From assembly GCF_021044935.1 (NCBI RefSeq), contig NZ_JAJNMP010000001.1:372001-436000 (forward strand): a DNA stretch of 64,000 nucleotides, given 5' to 3'. Under the pieces are notes generated by a model. That model was not told where the DNA came from. It saw only the letters and a list, made by a program, of their open reading frames with translations, and ran no database searches. Of the stretch, positions 34,567-43,350 are shown piece by piece. Numbering within the stretch: position 1 is the first letter of the stretch; every line of letters starts with the position of its first letter. The position numbers were made by a program, and so were the translations under genes. Source of the stretch: Agromyces cavernae (lineage in GTDB: Bacteria; Actinomycetota; Actinomycetes; Actinomycetales; Microbacteriaceae).

Positions 34567-35775
34567 ATGGATGAGCGAGCGGCCGCCGCGGCCGCGACGG
34601 GCAGCCCACCCCGCGTCGCACTCGTCAGCTCCTCGTACGACCCGTACGTCGGTGGGGTCGAGGAGCACGTGCGCCAGGTCGCCCGTCGACTGCGCGACGA
34701 CGGCGTCGACGTCGAGGTCTGGACGGTCGATCGCGGAGAATCGCTGGGCGTGCGAGAGGTCGACGGCGTCACCGTGCGCTACCTGTCGACGCCCCTCCCG
34801 GCCGCGTCGGTGGGTGCCGCGCTGCGATTCCTGCTGCGGCTGCCCTCCGCGTGGCGTCGATGGGCGGACGCGCGACGCCGGTTCCGCCCCGACCTCGTGC
34901 ATGTGCACTGCTTCGGCCCGAACGGCGCCTATGCGCTCGCGATGCACCGGCGCTTCGGTATCCCGCTCATCGTCACCTCGCACGGCGAGACCATCGCCGA
35001 CGATCACGCAGTGTTCGCGCGCTCTGCGTTGCTGCGGACTGCGCTGCGACGCGCACTCACCGCTGCCGCTCGCGTGACCGCGCCATCGCAGTTCGTCATC
35101 GACGATCTGCGGCGCAACCACGGGCTGGTCGGAGGGGTCGTCGTGCCCAACGGGGTCGAGCCCGCTCCGTCGGCAACGACCACCGGGTCAGGGCTCGGCG
35201 GACGGTATCTGCTCGGCGTCGGCCGCCTGGGCCGCATGAAGGGCTTCGACCTGTTGATCGACGCGTTCGCGCGGGCAGAACTCGATCGCAGCATCCGGCT
35301 GGTCATCGCGGGCGACGGACCCGAGCGCGACCGCCTGCGCATCCAGGTCGCCCGGCTCGGGCTGACCGATCGCATCGAACTGGCCGGCCGGCTGGACGCC
35401 GCGGCCGTCGCGCAGGCGATGTCGGGGGCGCTGGCCGTGGTGGTGCCCAGCCGCGTGGAGGCGTTCGGGATCGTCGCGCTCGAGGCATGGCGCAGCGGCG
35501 CACCGCTCGTGATGACGAACCGCGGCGGCGCTCCCGACTTCATGCGCGACGGCATCGATGCCGTCCTCGTCGACCCTGAGGACACGGCTGCACTCTGCCG
35601 GGCAATCGAGCGCATGAGCGCCGACGAGAACCTGCGGATGCAGTTCGCCGCAGCGGGTCGCGAGCGGGTCGGCGAGTTCACTTGGACGCGCGTGGCGCAC
35701 GCGTACGAGGAGCTCTACGCCGCGGCATCCGACCGGGACAGAGGGCTGGATCGCCGAGCGAGACGGCGGGCCTGA
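34567..35775 (+). CDS. Glycosyltransferase family 4
   Basis: A 402-aa GT-B enzyme: ALVSSSYDPYVGGVEEHVRQVAR, LVHVHCFGPNG, VTSHGETIADDHAVF, GVGRLGRMKGFDLLIDAF and VEAFGIVALEAWRSGAPLVMTNRGG show acceptor and donor motifs of family 4. ATG 34567 lies three bases after the BY-kinase stop without its own ribosome binding site, so translation is likely coupled. A short GGCCTGA/TCAGGCC hairpin at 35769-35788 overlaps its stop. Confidence 0.9.
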   Translation: MDERAAAAAATGSPPRVALVSSSYDPYVGGVEEHVRQVARRLRDDGVDVEVWTVDRGESLGVREVDGVTVRYLSTPLPAASVGAALRFLLRLPSAWRRWADARRRFRPDLVHVHCFGPNGAYALAMHRRFGIPLIVTSHGETIADDHAVFARSALLRTALRRALTAAARVTAPSQFVIDDLRRNHGLVGGVVVPNGVEPAPSATTTGSGLGGRYLLGVGRLGRMKGFDLLIDAFARAELDRSIRLVIAGDGPERDRLRIQVARLGLTDRIELAGRLDAAAVAQAMSGALAVVVPSRVEAFGIVALEAWRSGAPLVMTNRGGAPDFMRDGIDAVLVDPEDTAALCRAIERMSADENLRMQFAAAGRERVGEFTWTRVAHAYEELYAAASDRDRGLDRRARRRA

Positions 35776-35788
35776 CGGCGATCAGGCC
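35769..35788. terminator. Short hairpin between convergent GT4 genes
   Basis: GGCCTGA (35769-35775) pairs with TCAGGCC (35782-35788) around a 6-nt loop. It covers the ends of both convergent genes. A 7-bp stem is weak for termination. Confidence 0.3.
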
Positions 35789-36861
35789 AGTGACGCCCAC
35801 ACGCGGGCGTGCTCCTCGGCGCACCGTTCCCACGTGAAGCGAGCAGCTCGTTCACGCGCCGCCCGGACGAGCGCACGGGTCGCGTCGCCGCGGGTCGCGT
35901 CGAGCAGGCCGCCCGCGATGCCGGAACCGGTCGGGTCGACGAGGATGCCGGTGTCACCCACCACCTCGGGCAGCGAGCTCGTGGCCGCGGCGACGACCGG
36001 GACGTTGGCCGCCATCGCCTCGAGGGCGGGTAGACCGAAGCCCTCGTAGAGCGACGGCACCACGACGACTCTTGCTCCTGCAACGAGGCCGGGCATGACC
36101 TCGTCGGGCAGGCGTCCGGCGAGCACGACCCCGGGCATCCCCTCGAACAGCTCGTTGCGACGGCGGTGAGGCGGCCCGGCGAGCACGAGGCTGAGGTCCG
36201 GTCGTTCTCGGAGCACGTACGGCCACGCCTCTGCCAGGGCCTCGAGATTCTTGCGACGGGACGCGCCGCCGGCATGCAGCACATACGCATCGGGAATGCC
36301 GAATGACCGACGGATGTCGCCGCGCAGCGGTTCGGCGTCGAAGAATCGCTCTTCGACGCCGTTGTGCACGATGTGCGGTTCGGCGATGCCGAGCAGTTCG
36401 ACTGCCTCGCGGGCGCTGAACTCCGAGACGCAGATCACCGCGGCAGCCCGTCGTGCCTCTTCCATCGCTGCCGGAACGGGCGCCGATTCATCGGGGAACC
36501 GCCAGGCGACGACGTCGTGGATCGTGATCACGTCGGCGCCGGGTGCCGGAGGGAGTTCGAGGTTCATGCGGTGCACGACCTGGTCGCGGCCGTAGAGGAG
36601 GCGCCCGGCGCTTCGACGCATCGCGGTGGATGCCGAAGCGACTCGCGACACCGGAAGGCGCCGGTCACCGGCAAGCTTGGATCGCAGTGACCGCACGACG
36701 AGTCGCCGGACCTTCCACATGCGATCGTCGACCGACTGCAGCGCGTCCGAGGCGCGTCGTGCGACCTGTTCCTGGTAGAGCTGCGCACCCATCGGATGCT
36801 CCGTCGCCATCGTCGCGATGGTCAATCGGGGGTGCGCCGAACCGAGCCCGATGGTGCTCAC
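35782..36861 (-). CDS. Glycosyltransferase family 4 (mannosyltransferase-like)
   Basis: A 359-aa protein: HPRLTIATMATEHPMGAQLYQEQ starts the fold, ADVITIHDVVAWRFP, VICVSEFSAREAVELLG, VLHAGGASRRKNLEALAEAW and PSLYEGFGLPALEAMAANVPVV are family 4 motifs, with the last being the E-x7-E site. GTG 36861 directly follows GGAG (a tight spacing); ATG codons lie 17 and 24 residues later. The frame open to 37026 is antisense to the kinase gene. It is divergent from the HPr-kinase-like gene. Confidence 0.87.
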   Translation of the reverse strand: MSTIGLGSAHPRLTIATMATEHPMGAQLYQEQVARRASDALQSVDDRMWKVRRLVVRSLRSKLAGDRRLPVSRVASASTAMRRSAGRLLYGRDQVVHRMNLELPPAPGADVITIHDVVAWRFPDESAPVPAAMEEARRAAAVICVSEFSAREAVELLGIAEPHIVHNGVEERFFDAEPLRGDIRRSFGIPDAYVLHAGGASRRKNLEALAEAWPYVLRERPDLSLVLAGPPHRRRNELFEGMPGVVLAGRLPDEVMPGLVAGARVVVVPSLYEGFGLPALEAMAANVPVVAAATSSLPEVVGDTGILVDPTGSGIAGGLLDATRGDATRALVRAARERAARFTWERCAEEHARVWASLA

Positions 36862-36979
36862 CTCCGACCTGTTCGACGGCCGAACGGGTGGTTCCGGTAG
36901 TCGTCGGACTCCCAGAGTAGAGGAAGCCGTCCAGAGCCCAGCGGATGGCGTTGCGCATGAAGCGGGTAGGCTCCGTGGT

Positions 36980-38128
36980 ATGCCTTCAGCTTTCGACGTG
37001 CGTGCGCTGACGAGCACGGTGCGCATCGAGCTCGATGACTCCTTGAGCAGCGCCGACCAGGCGTCGATCAGGGCGCACTGGGTCGACCTCGCCCACGACG
37101 GCCCTGGCGAGCCCGATCACGTGATCCGCGCCGGCCTGCGTGACCACCCGGCATCCGGCGCCGCACACGTGATCCGCGCGACCTCGCCTGAGGCACTCGC
37201 CCAGCGCATCACGTCCGAGGTCACGATCGGTGCCATCGGCGGGCTCCGCGGCGAGGCGCTCATGCTTCATGCGAGCGCGGTGGCCCTCGATGACGGGCGG
37301 GTGATCGGATTCGTCGGGCCTTCAGGCCGAGGCAAGACCACTGCGGCCCAGGCGCTCGGCCGCTCCTACGGCTACGTGACCGACGAAACGCTCGCGGTTC
37401 GGGTCGATGGCTCGGTGGTCGCCTATCCCAAGCCCCTCTCGATCGGGTCGTGGCCCGGTGTGAAGACCACGGAGCCTGCGTCGAAGCTGGGTCTCCGCGA
37501 GGCGCCGGCCGACGGCCTGCGCCTGGCCGCCATCGTCCTGCTCGACCGTCGGCCCGACGTGGAGCGGCCATCCGTGGAGCCTGTGCCGATCACCGAGGCG
37601 GTCGCCGCACTCGTCCCTCAGACGAGCCACCTCTCCGCACTGGAGCACCCGCTGCGAGCACTCGTCGAGGCAGTGGTGTCGACCGGCGGGATCCGTCGGG
37701 TCGTCTACTCCGAGGCGTCGACGCTGCCTCCCCTCATCGATGACGTGCTCCGCGAGATCGAAGAAGATACGCCGGTGCTCACGGATGTCGCGAAGATGTC
37801 CCAGCGCGACTGCGATTGCTTCTCCGGGATCATCGAGAAATCGTCGGATCCTACAGTCGTCGACCGCCCCGGCGCATACTGGCGAGGGACCTATGCCGAC
37901 GCGCTCATCGTCGACGACTCCCTGATGGTGCTGGTGTCGGGGAGTATGGTCGTCCTCGCCGGCGTCGGCCCGATCCTGTGGCTCGCGGCCGATGGTCTCA
38001 CGCTGGCGGAGTTGCAGGAGATCGCAGTGCGACAGCTTCCTGAACCGCCCGCCGGCGTCGACGTCGCCGGGGTCATCTCCGATGCCGTCGAAGGCATGGT
38101 GGAGGCGAGGATCCTCGTCCACACGTGA
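36980..38128 (+). CDS. HPr-kinase-like ATPase fused to a C-terminal PqqD-like domain
   Basis: A 382-aa protein. Residues 90-165 form an HPr-kinase/phosphorylase-like P-loop core: ALMLHASAVALDDG, Walker A VGPSGRGKT (112-120), TDE (134-136) in place of the acidic pair, and a YPKPLSI motif (149-155) seen in HprK-related kinases A. Residues about 300-382 (ADALIVDDSLMVLVSG, GVGPILWLAADGLTLAELQEIA, DVAGVISDAVEGMVEARIL) have the PqqD pattern. It lacks the N-terminal HprK domain and there is no HPr gene nearby, so its substrate may be a peptide or small molecule. ATG 36980 has GTAGG nine bases before it. It precedes the Tat-exported protein by 211 bases. Confidence 0.75.
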   Translation: MPSAFDVRALTSTVRIELDDSLSSADQASIRAHWVDLAHDGPGEPDHVIRAGLRDHPASGAAHVIRATSPEALAQRITSEVTIGAIGGLRGEALMLHASAVALDDGRVIGFVGPSGRGKTTAAQALGRSYGYVTDETLAVRVDGSVVAYPKPLSIGSWPGVKTTEPASKLGLREAPADGLRLAAIVLLDRRPDVERPSVEPVPITEAVAALVPQTSHLSALEHPLRALVEAVVSTGGIRRVVYSEASTLPPLIDDVLREIEEDTPVLTDVAKMSQRDCDCFSGIIEKSSDPTVVDRPGAYWRGTYADALIVDDSLMVLVSGSMVVLAGVGPILWLAADGLTLAELQEIAVRQLPEPPAGVDVAGVISDAVEGMVEARILVHT

Positions 38129-38132
38129 GCCC

Positions 38133-38159
38133 TCGCCCGTTTGCTTGGATCTCGGGCGA
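38133..38159 (+). terminator. Weak hairpin after the kinase gene
   Basis: TCGCCCG (38133-38139) pairs with CGGGCGA (38153-38159) over a 13-nt loop, immediately after the stop at 38128. No U-tract. Confidence 0.3.
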
Positions 38160-38339
38160 AGCACGGTGGATTTTCGGCCCCCCGAAAGAGGGGTGCCCCG
38201 ACACGATTTCGTGCTCGACGAATCGGGCTTTCTACCCTTAGAGTTGGCTGGGTAACCCGACCTGCGGCCACAGCGACCGCCTTTATTGCCTGAGTAACAA
38301 GTAAAAGGCCAAAAACGACCCGCAAAGGAAGACCTGACC
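38160..38339 (+). promoter_or_regulatory. Upstream region of the Tat-exported protein
   Basis: About 180 bases, with an AT-rich stretch (38281-38320) unusual here. It holds CACGA-tt-TCGTG near 38206, the palindrome GGGTAACCC at 38250-38258 (shared with the region upstream of the GT4 at 17.9 kb), and a ribosome binding site AAAGGAAG about ten bases before ATG 38340. GGGTAA could also be a -10 of an alternative sigma factor of the SigB/SigF type, which is only a suggestion. Confidence 0.4.
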
Positions 38340-38888
38340 ATGAGTGACCTCGAAGAACAGAAGCCCGGTGTCAGCCGCCGCACTGTCGCCAAGGCGATGG
38401 CGTGGTCGGTTCCCGCGGTCGCCCTCGCCGTTCCCGCGCCCGCATATGCGGCGTCGCCGGGCGTCGTCACCCTCACGGGCGCCGGCTGCAAGCTGCCCGG
38501 AGGCTCGAACGACACCTACAAGGGCTACGCCTTCAGGGCAGTCCTGTCCAATACGACGAACGCCCCGGTCACGGTGACGATCACGGACATGGACCTCGGT
38601 GCGAGCGACCTCGGCAATGTCGCGATCGTCAATCTCAGCCCGTGCGCGCTCCTGGGCACGAATACGTTCATCATCCCGGCGAACACGACCCTCTCGAACG
38701 TGGCGTTCGTCACGCAGAATGCGGCCAACAGCGAGAACGGCACGCTGCTCGTGACCTTCACCGTGGAAGGCGTCCCAGATCAGGCGACCGCGACGGCGGC
38801 TGGCCTGCCCCCGATTCAGGGTGCACAGTGTCGGAACAACGTGTTCTCGACGGGTGAAGCCGACTGCATCAACAGCTTCGCCGTCTGA
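38340..38888 (+). CDS. Small Tat-exported protein with four cysteines
   Basis: A 182-aa protein. The leader VSRRTVAKAMAWSVPAVALAVPAPAYA has the twin arginines at residues 13-14, a hydrophobic stretch and an A-x-A cleavage site at 35-37. The mature part of about 145 residues is Thr/Asn-rich and predicted all-beta, with Cys 50, 102, 164 and 176, which could make two disulfides. I do not recognise a family. It stands alone between the HPr-kinase-like/PqqD gene and a strong terminator, suggesting its own regulated transcript. It may be a surface structural protein or the target of the neighbouring kinase/PqqD system. Confidence 0.8.
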   Translation: MSDLEEQKPGVSRRTVAKAMAWSVPAVALAVPAPAYAASPGVVTLTGAGCKLPGGSNDTYKGYAFRAVLSNTTNAPVTVTITDMDLGASDLGNVAIVNLSPCALLGTNTFIIPANTTLSNVAFVTQNAANSENGTLLVTFTVEGVPDQATATAAGLPPIQGAQCRNNVFSTGEADCINSFAV

Positions 38889-38901
38889 GCACCTCAGACA
38901 C

Positions 38902-38940
38902 CAGACGCCCGGCAGACCGAATGGGTCTGCCGGGCGTCTG
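38902..38940. terminator. Strong intrinsic-type terminator
   Basis: Perfect 17-bp arms (38902-38918 and 38924-38940) around a GAATG loop, followed by CGTTTCTGCTTCT on the + strand. It lies 14 bases after the Tat protein stop and serves both it and the convergent glycosyltransferase operon. Confidence 0.85.
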
Positions 38941-39003
38941 CGTTTCTGCTTCTCGATGCCGGGGGCTGTCCCACAGCCCGAACGCCCTGTGGCATGCGGT
39001 CTT

Positions 39004-40050
39004 CTACACGGCGTCCCGTTGCTCCCTTGTCGCCAGTGCGGCGTACTCAGCAAGGGTGCGCCTGGGTTCGTGTGGCCTGAGCCGCCAGGATCGAAGCGGC
39101 GCGAACAGCACGCGATGAGCGAGGCCATCGGTCGCGAGGCGGAAGAAGCCGAACCGTCGCCCCTGCCGCCACGCCGACCTCGCTTCCGTGAGTTTCCGGC
39201 GGCTCGTGTCGGTCTGGAACGTTCGCCATGCCGCGCGAAGGCGGCGGCGGTCGGCTGGCGAGTTCGCGTCGGCGTAGTAGGTGTTGGCCCAGACCGCGCG
39301 CGTCTCGCGAACATTCAGGCCAGTGTTCATGGATGCGTTGTTGCCGTGTCGGCGATAGCTGAGCATGACCTCGTCAACCGGGATGAGAGGTCCGAGACGG
39401 GCGAGCTTCACCAGCGCATCCCAATCGTCCGCCACGAGGTATGCGGGATCGAACCCCCCGATTGCCCGTACGGCGGACATTCGCATGAGGACGCCGCTCG
39501 GAGGGTAGACGCGATTTCCGAGGAAGATCTCCGGGAGCGTCATGTCGGCAGTCGGGGCCACCGGGCGCATCCCGCTCCGCGTCGCCGTCCTCCGGGATCG
39601 CATGAACGCCGCGAACCCTCCGGGGTCGAGCGGATCACCGCGACCGTCGATGAAGTCGGCGATCGCGTACGCGGCCGTCGCTTCGGTCCGACGGGTCAGC
39701 AGTTCGAGGAGCCGCGCGACGAGGTGGGGTTCGATCACGTCGTCATGATCGACGAAGAGCACGAACTCGCTTCTCGGGTCGGCGATCCCGAGACCGACGT
39801 TGCGTGTGCCGGCGATGCCCAGAGACTGCTTCGTGATGAACGAGAGTCGCGGATCGTCGAGCATCTGCCGCACGAGCTCGGGGCCGTCGTCAGACGAACC
39901 GTCGTCGACGACGAGCACCTCGAGTGTCGAATGGGTCTGCGCGAGGATTGCACGGAGGGTCTCGTCGATGTACGGGCCGCCGTTGAAGAGCGGAACGATC
40001 ACGGAGACCATGAGTGGTGCCACGCTCACGTCATCCATCCTCTCGCTCAT
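39004..40050 (-). CDS. Glycosyltransferase family 2
   Basis: A 348-aa enzyme: MVSVIVPLFNGGPYIDETLRAI, VLVVDDGSSDDGPE, GIAGTRNVGLGIA, VLFVDHDDVIEPH (DxD equivalent) and PAYLVADDWDALVKLARLG are typical. Last gene of a run of six glycosyltransferases (46642 to 39004), its ATG overlapping the stop of the previous one by 4 nt. The frame is open to 40107 but the overlap fixes ATG 40050; ATG 40038 is an alternative. Confidence 0.88.
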   Translation of the reverse strand: MSERMDDVSVAPLMVSVIVPLFNGGPYIDETLRAILAQTHSTLEVLVVDDGSSDDGPELVRQMLDDPRLSFITKQSLGIAGTRNVGLGIADPRSEFVLFVDHDDVIEPHLVARLLELLTRRTEATAAYAIADFIDGRGDPLDPGGFAAFMRSRRTATRSGMRPVAPTADMTLPEIFLGNRVYPPSGVLMRMSAVRAIGGFDPAYLVADDWDALVKLARLGPLIPVDEVMLSYRRHGNNASMNTGLNVRETRAVWANTYYADANSPADRRRLRAAWRTFQTDTSRRKLTEARSAWRQGRRFGFFRLATDGLAHRVLFAPLRSWRLRPHEPRRTLAEYAALATREQRDAV

Positions 40051-41171
40051 CGAGGCACGCCTACTCGGTCGAGGACCGCGCTCATCGCTGAGACGCGGTC
40101 GCTCCAATCGGCGACTGCCCGTTCGGCGCCCTCGGGGAAGCGCGATGCCGCCGGCACCGCCGCGGCGACCGCCGCCGCGAACGCGTCGCCCGCGTCGATC
40201 GTGATGCGAGGGTCATCCGCGTCACGGAATCCCGCGACCGGGGTCGACACCACGGGCCGGCCGACCGCCTGGTACTCGTAGAGCTTGATGGGGTCGAGGC
40301 TGTCGGTGAACTCCGTCACGACGTGCGGCACGACGAGCACGTCGGCGTGCTGCAGGTAGCCGATCACGGCGTCACGCGGCCTCGGGCCGAGCAACTGTGC
40401 TCCCGCCTTCCGCAAGCGGTCTGCCTGATCGGGCGCAAGCAGATTCGGGCCGACGAGCACGAGCGTTCCGGCCGAGCCCAGGGCGCGCGCGGTCGCCTCG
40501 CCCAGGTCGACATCGATGCGGTCGGGGTGCACGGTGCCGAGGTAGAGGGCGACCGGGCCTTCGGGGAGGTCGGATGGCCGCGGCGTCGGACGACGGTATG
40601 CGGCGACGTCGACGGCGTTCGGGATGAGCGTCACGGGCCTGATCGCGCTCTTGCGGCGCTCCAGCTCGGGAGAGCATACGACCACCTCGCGGGCGAGGTC
40701 GAACAGTCGCGCCTCGTTGGCAGCGGCCCGCGCGAGCTCGGCCGCAGACCGGTCTGCCGAGAGCCAGTCGTCGGTGATGTCGTAGAGGGTCGGCCATCCC
40801 GATCGCTCGGCGAGCTGGGCGGCGCCGGGGTCGTTGATCCAGAGCAGCGGATGCCGCATGCCGAGCGATTCGGCGCTGCGCATCGCCGCGCGCGCGAGGC
40901 GCTCGTCGGCACGCGGGTCGAACCGGCGGGGCATCCACTTCACGGGGCGCACCGCGAACAGCCGGCCGGGCGCGACATCCGGAATCTCGTGAACCCCGCG
41001 CGCGAACGACGGGCGGCGGCCCGACCGCACGTCGTGAGTGGGGTCGGCGGGCGGCTCCACGAACAGCACCCGCAACGCGGCATCCGCCCGCAGCAGTCCC
41101 GCGACCAGGTGCTGGTTGCGCCGCCAGACGTCGTCCCACGCCTCGAGCGACATCACCACGAGATCGGTCAC
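40047..41171 (-). CDS. Glycosyltransferase, GT4-like (TuaH-like GT-B)
   Basis: A 374-aa GT-B enzyme: VVMSLEAWDDVWRRNQHLVAGLLR, TLYDITDDWL, VVVCSPELERRKS, ALYLGTVHPDRIDVDLGE, VVPHVVTEFTDSLDPIKLYEYQAVGRPVVSTPVAG. The D-P-x-K-x-x-E-Y-x-A motif is typical of TuaH / UDP-galactopyranose transferase-like proteins of EPS loci. GTG 41171 overlaps the upstream TGA (GTGA). Donor not predictable. Confidence 0.83.
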   Translation of the reverse strand: MTDLVVMSLEAWDDVWRRNQHLVAGLLRADAALRVLFVEPPADPTHDVRSGRRPSFARGVHEIPDVAPGRLFAVRPVKWMPRRFDPRADERLARAAMRSAESLGMRHPLLWINDPGAAQLAERSGWPTLYDITDDWLSADRSAAELARAAANEARLFDLAREVVVCSPELERRKSAIRPVTLIPNAVDVAAYRRPTPRPSDLPEGPVALYLGTVHPDRIDVDLGEATARALGSAGTLVLVGPNLLAPDQADRLRKAGAQLLGPRPRDAVIGYLQHADVLVVPHVVTEFTDSLDPIKLYEYQAVGRPVVSTPVAGFRDADDPRITIDAGDAFAAAVAAAVPAASRFPEGAERAVADWSDRVSAMSAVLDRVGVPR

Positions 41172-42211
41172 AGCACGCTCCGATAGACCGCGTCGGTGCC
41201 ATCGGCCTGCGCACGCAGCGAGAAGTCGCGCTGCTGCCGCCCGCGAGCGGCGAGCGCGAGCGCGGTGCGGCCGGCCTCGTCAGCGGCGAGCGATCGCAGG
41301 TGCGCGGCGGCCTCGTCGACATCGTCGGGCGCGAACGCGGCCCGGGGGTCGAGGCCCGCTAGGAGGTCGAGGTGACCTGCGGCGCCCGCGGCCACGACGG
41401 GGAGACCGCCCGCCATCGCCTCGAGCAGGGTGAGCCCGAGGCCCTCGACCGGGCAGGGGGCGATCAGAAGGCCGGCGCGGTCCATGACGGCCGGGAGATC
41501 GGTGCGATAGCCGAGGAACCGCACGGCGGAGTCCTCGAGGCCGAGGGATGCCGCGAGGGCACCGAGCGAGTCGCGTTCGGGCCCGATGCCGGCGATCTCG
41601 AGGATCCAGCCGCCGCCGGCGAGTCCGGATGCCGCGAAGGCGCGAATGCCGATGTCGGTGCGCTTCTCGGGCTGCAGGCGCTGCGCCATGAGCACCACGT
41701 GCTCGCGCTGCGCCGCGTCTGCGAGTGGCCGAGGCTCGATGCCCGAGTGCACGACGGTGCTCGGACCGTCGACGGCGTTGGCGACCGCGGTCGAGATCGA
41801 GATCTGCGCGTCGATCGCGTGGCGCACGAGCACGCCGATCGGGATCGGCCCGAGCCTGCCTCGCGGCTTCGCGAAGTGCCGGGTGGCGACGATCGCCGGC
41901 CGCCGCGAGCGCCGCCGGAACCCGAGCGCGCCGACCGTGCCGACGTCGGCCGCGGTCATGTGGGTGTTCACCACGTCGACGCCGGGGGCGAGCCGCCGCA
42001 CCGCCCGGAACAGGTCGGAGGTACTCGCGGCAGGTGTGTGCGGCACGCCGACCTCGTCGAGGCCCTCCCGCATGCGTTCGGGGTCGCCGCCGATGACGGC
42101 GACGGCGTGGCCGTCGCCGGCCTGCGCGCAGGCGAGGCGCAGGACGAACTGCTCGACACCCGAGAACCCGTCGGACCGGATGGCGTGGAGAATGCGAAGC
42201 GGCCGCGTCAT
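41168..42211 (-). CDS. Glycosyltransferase family 4
   Basis: A 347-aa enzyme: RILHAIRSDGFSGVEQFVLRLA, VDVVNTHMTAADVG, HVVLMAQRLQPEKRTDIGIRAFAA and APCPVEGLGLTLLEAMAGGLPVVAAGAAG (E-x7-E). ATG 42211 overlaps the previous stop by ATGA; the frame to 43150 is the shadow of the neighbour. Fifth of six linked glycosyltransferases. Confidence 0.88.
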   Translation of the reverse strand: MTRPLRILHAIRSDGFSGVEQFVLRLACAQAGDGHAVAVIGGDPERMREGLDEVGVPHTPAASTSDLFRAVRRLAPGVDVVNTHMTAADVGTVGALGFRRRSRRPAIVATRHFAKPRGRLGPIPIGVLVRHAIDAQISISTAVANAVDGPSTVVHSGIEPRPLADAAQREHVVLMAQRLQPEKRTDIGIRAFAASGLAGGGWILEIAGIGPERDSLGALAASLGLEDSAVRFLGYRTDLPAVMDRAGLLIAPCPVEGLGLTLLEAMAGGLPVVAAGAAGHLDLLAGLDPRAAFAPDDVDEAAAHLRSLAADEAGRTALALAARGRQQRDFSLRAQADGTDAVYRSVL

Positions 42212-43350
42212 CGGTCGACCCCGTCGCGATCGCGGCGCAGCGAATCGATGAGCTCGAGGTAGCGGCGGGCGATCTTCGGCCAGGCGTACTGCTCCGCCGT
42301 CTGGCGCGCCCGGACTCGCCACTCGTCGAGCGGCTGGCTCGAAAGTTCGTCGAGTCGCGTGCCGACGGCTTCCGCCGAGCGATCGACGAGGAACCCGTTC
42401 TCGCCGTCGACGAGGATGTCGGGGGCGAAGCCGACGTGCGTCGACACCACCGGCAGGCCGCACGCGAGCGCCTCGAGCACGACGAGCGCGTTCGCCTCGT
42501 AGGCGCTCGGCAGCACGAGCACGTCGGAGGCCCAGAGGAAGGGGATCGGGTTGCCGTGCGTGCCGGCGAAGTGCACGCGCTCGCCGACACCTCGTGTTCG
42601 GGCCTGTGCCTGCGCCCGGCGGATCATGTCGGGCGTGCCGCCGATCACGAGGAGCAGTACGTCTGGCGCCGTACGCAGCGCCTCGAGAGCGAGGGGCAGG
42701 CCCTTGCGTTCGAACTCGTGGCCGATGAACACGGCGATCGTGCGGTCGTCGTCGTCGTCGACGCCGAGCCGGGCACGGGCCTGCACGCGCTCTGCGGCGT
42801 CGGGGGGCCGGAATCGCTCGATGTCGACCCCGTTCGGAATCACGTGGATCGGCGCGCGCACCCGGCCGTACGTCGAGCTCAGCAGTGCCGCCTCGGTCGT
42901 CGTGAGCGCGACGACGGCCCGGTGCGTGCTGCCGCGATACCGGATGCGGTCGCGCAACGCCGTGAAGAGGTGCACCGGGTTGCGCACCATGCGCCACGCA
43001 TAGTCGCCGCGGGCGCGCATGGCCGCCTGCAGGAGTCCGTGGTTGACGTACACGTCGCCGGCCATGACATCGTTGTGCGTGATCGAGACGGCGTCGGGTC
43101 GTTCTGCGAGGAATCGGCGTGCTCGCCGCGTGCCGACCGTGCTGAACCACACGACGTTGCGCGCCCTGGTGAGGTGGGTGGCGAGCGGAGTCGGGCCGCG
43201 AAACCCCCGGGCCGGCCGGCCGGCCTCGGCAGCGGTGAACCGCTCGACGGTCGCGCCGGCGGCGATGAACTCGCGCTCGAGCGCGTGGGCCACGCCGGCG
43301 ACGCCGCTGCCGGGATTGATTGCCGGTGCGATCTGCACGATGTGCGTCAT
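42208..43350 (-). CDS. Glycosyltransferase family 4, paralogue A of a tandem pair
   Basis: A 380-aa enzyme: IVQIAPAINPGSGVAGVAHALE, VVWFSTVGTRRARRF, VYVNHGLLQAAMRARG, HVIPNGVDIERF, AVFIGHEFERKGLPLALEAL and PSAYEANALVVLEALACGLPVVST. About half of its residues match the adjacent paralogue at 43347-44555 by eye, motif by motif and without large gaps, so the two arose by tandem duplication. Overlaps both neighbours by 4 nt. The C-terminal tail is acidic/basic and short. Confidence 0.88.
   Translation of the reverse strand: MTHIVQIAPAINPGSGVAGVAHALEREFIAAGATVERFTAAEAGRPARGFRGPTPLATHLTRARNVVWFSTVGTRRARRFLAERPDAVSITHNDVMAGDVYVNHGLLQAAMRARGDYAWRMVRNPVHLFTALRDRIRYRGSTHRAVVALTTTEAALLSSTYGRVRAPIHVIPNGVDIERFRPPDAAERVQARARLGVDDDDDRTIAVFIGHEFERKGLPLALEALRTAPDVLLLVIGGTPDMIRRAQAQARTRGVGERVHFAGTHGNPIPFLWASDVLVLPSAYEANALVVLEALACGLPVVSTHVGFAPDILVDGENGFLVDRSAEAVGTRLDELSSQPLDEWRVRARQTAEQYAWPKIARRYLELIDSLRRDRDGVDR

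Noticed and set aside
38250..38258. Part of a c-di-AMP (ydaO) riboswitch
   Set aside because: GGGTAACCC superficially resembles a piece of that element, but the remaining conserved segments are not present around it.
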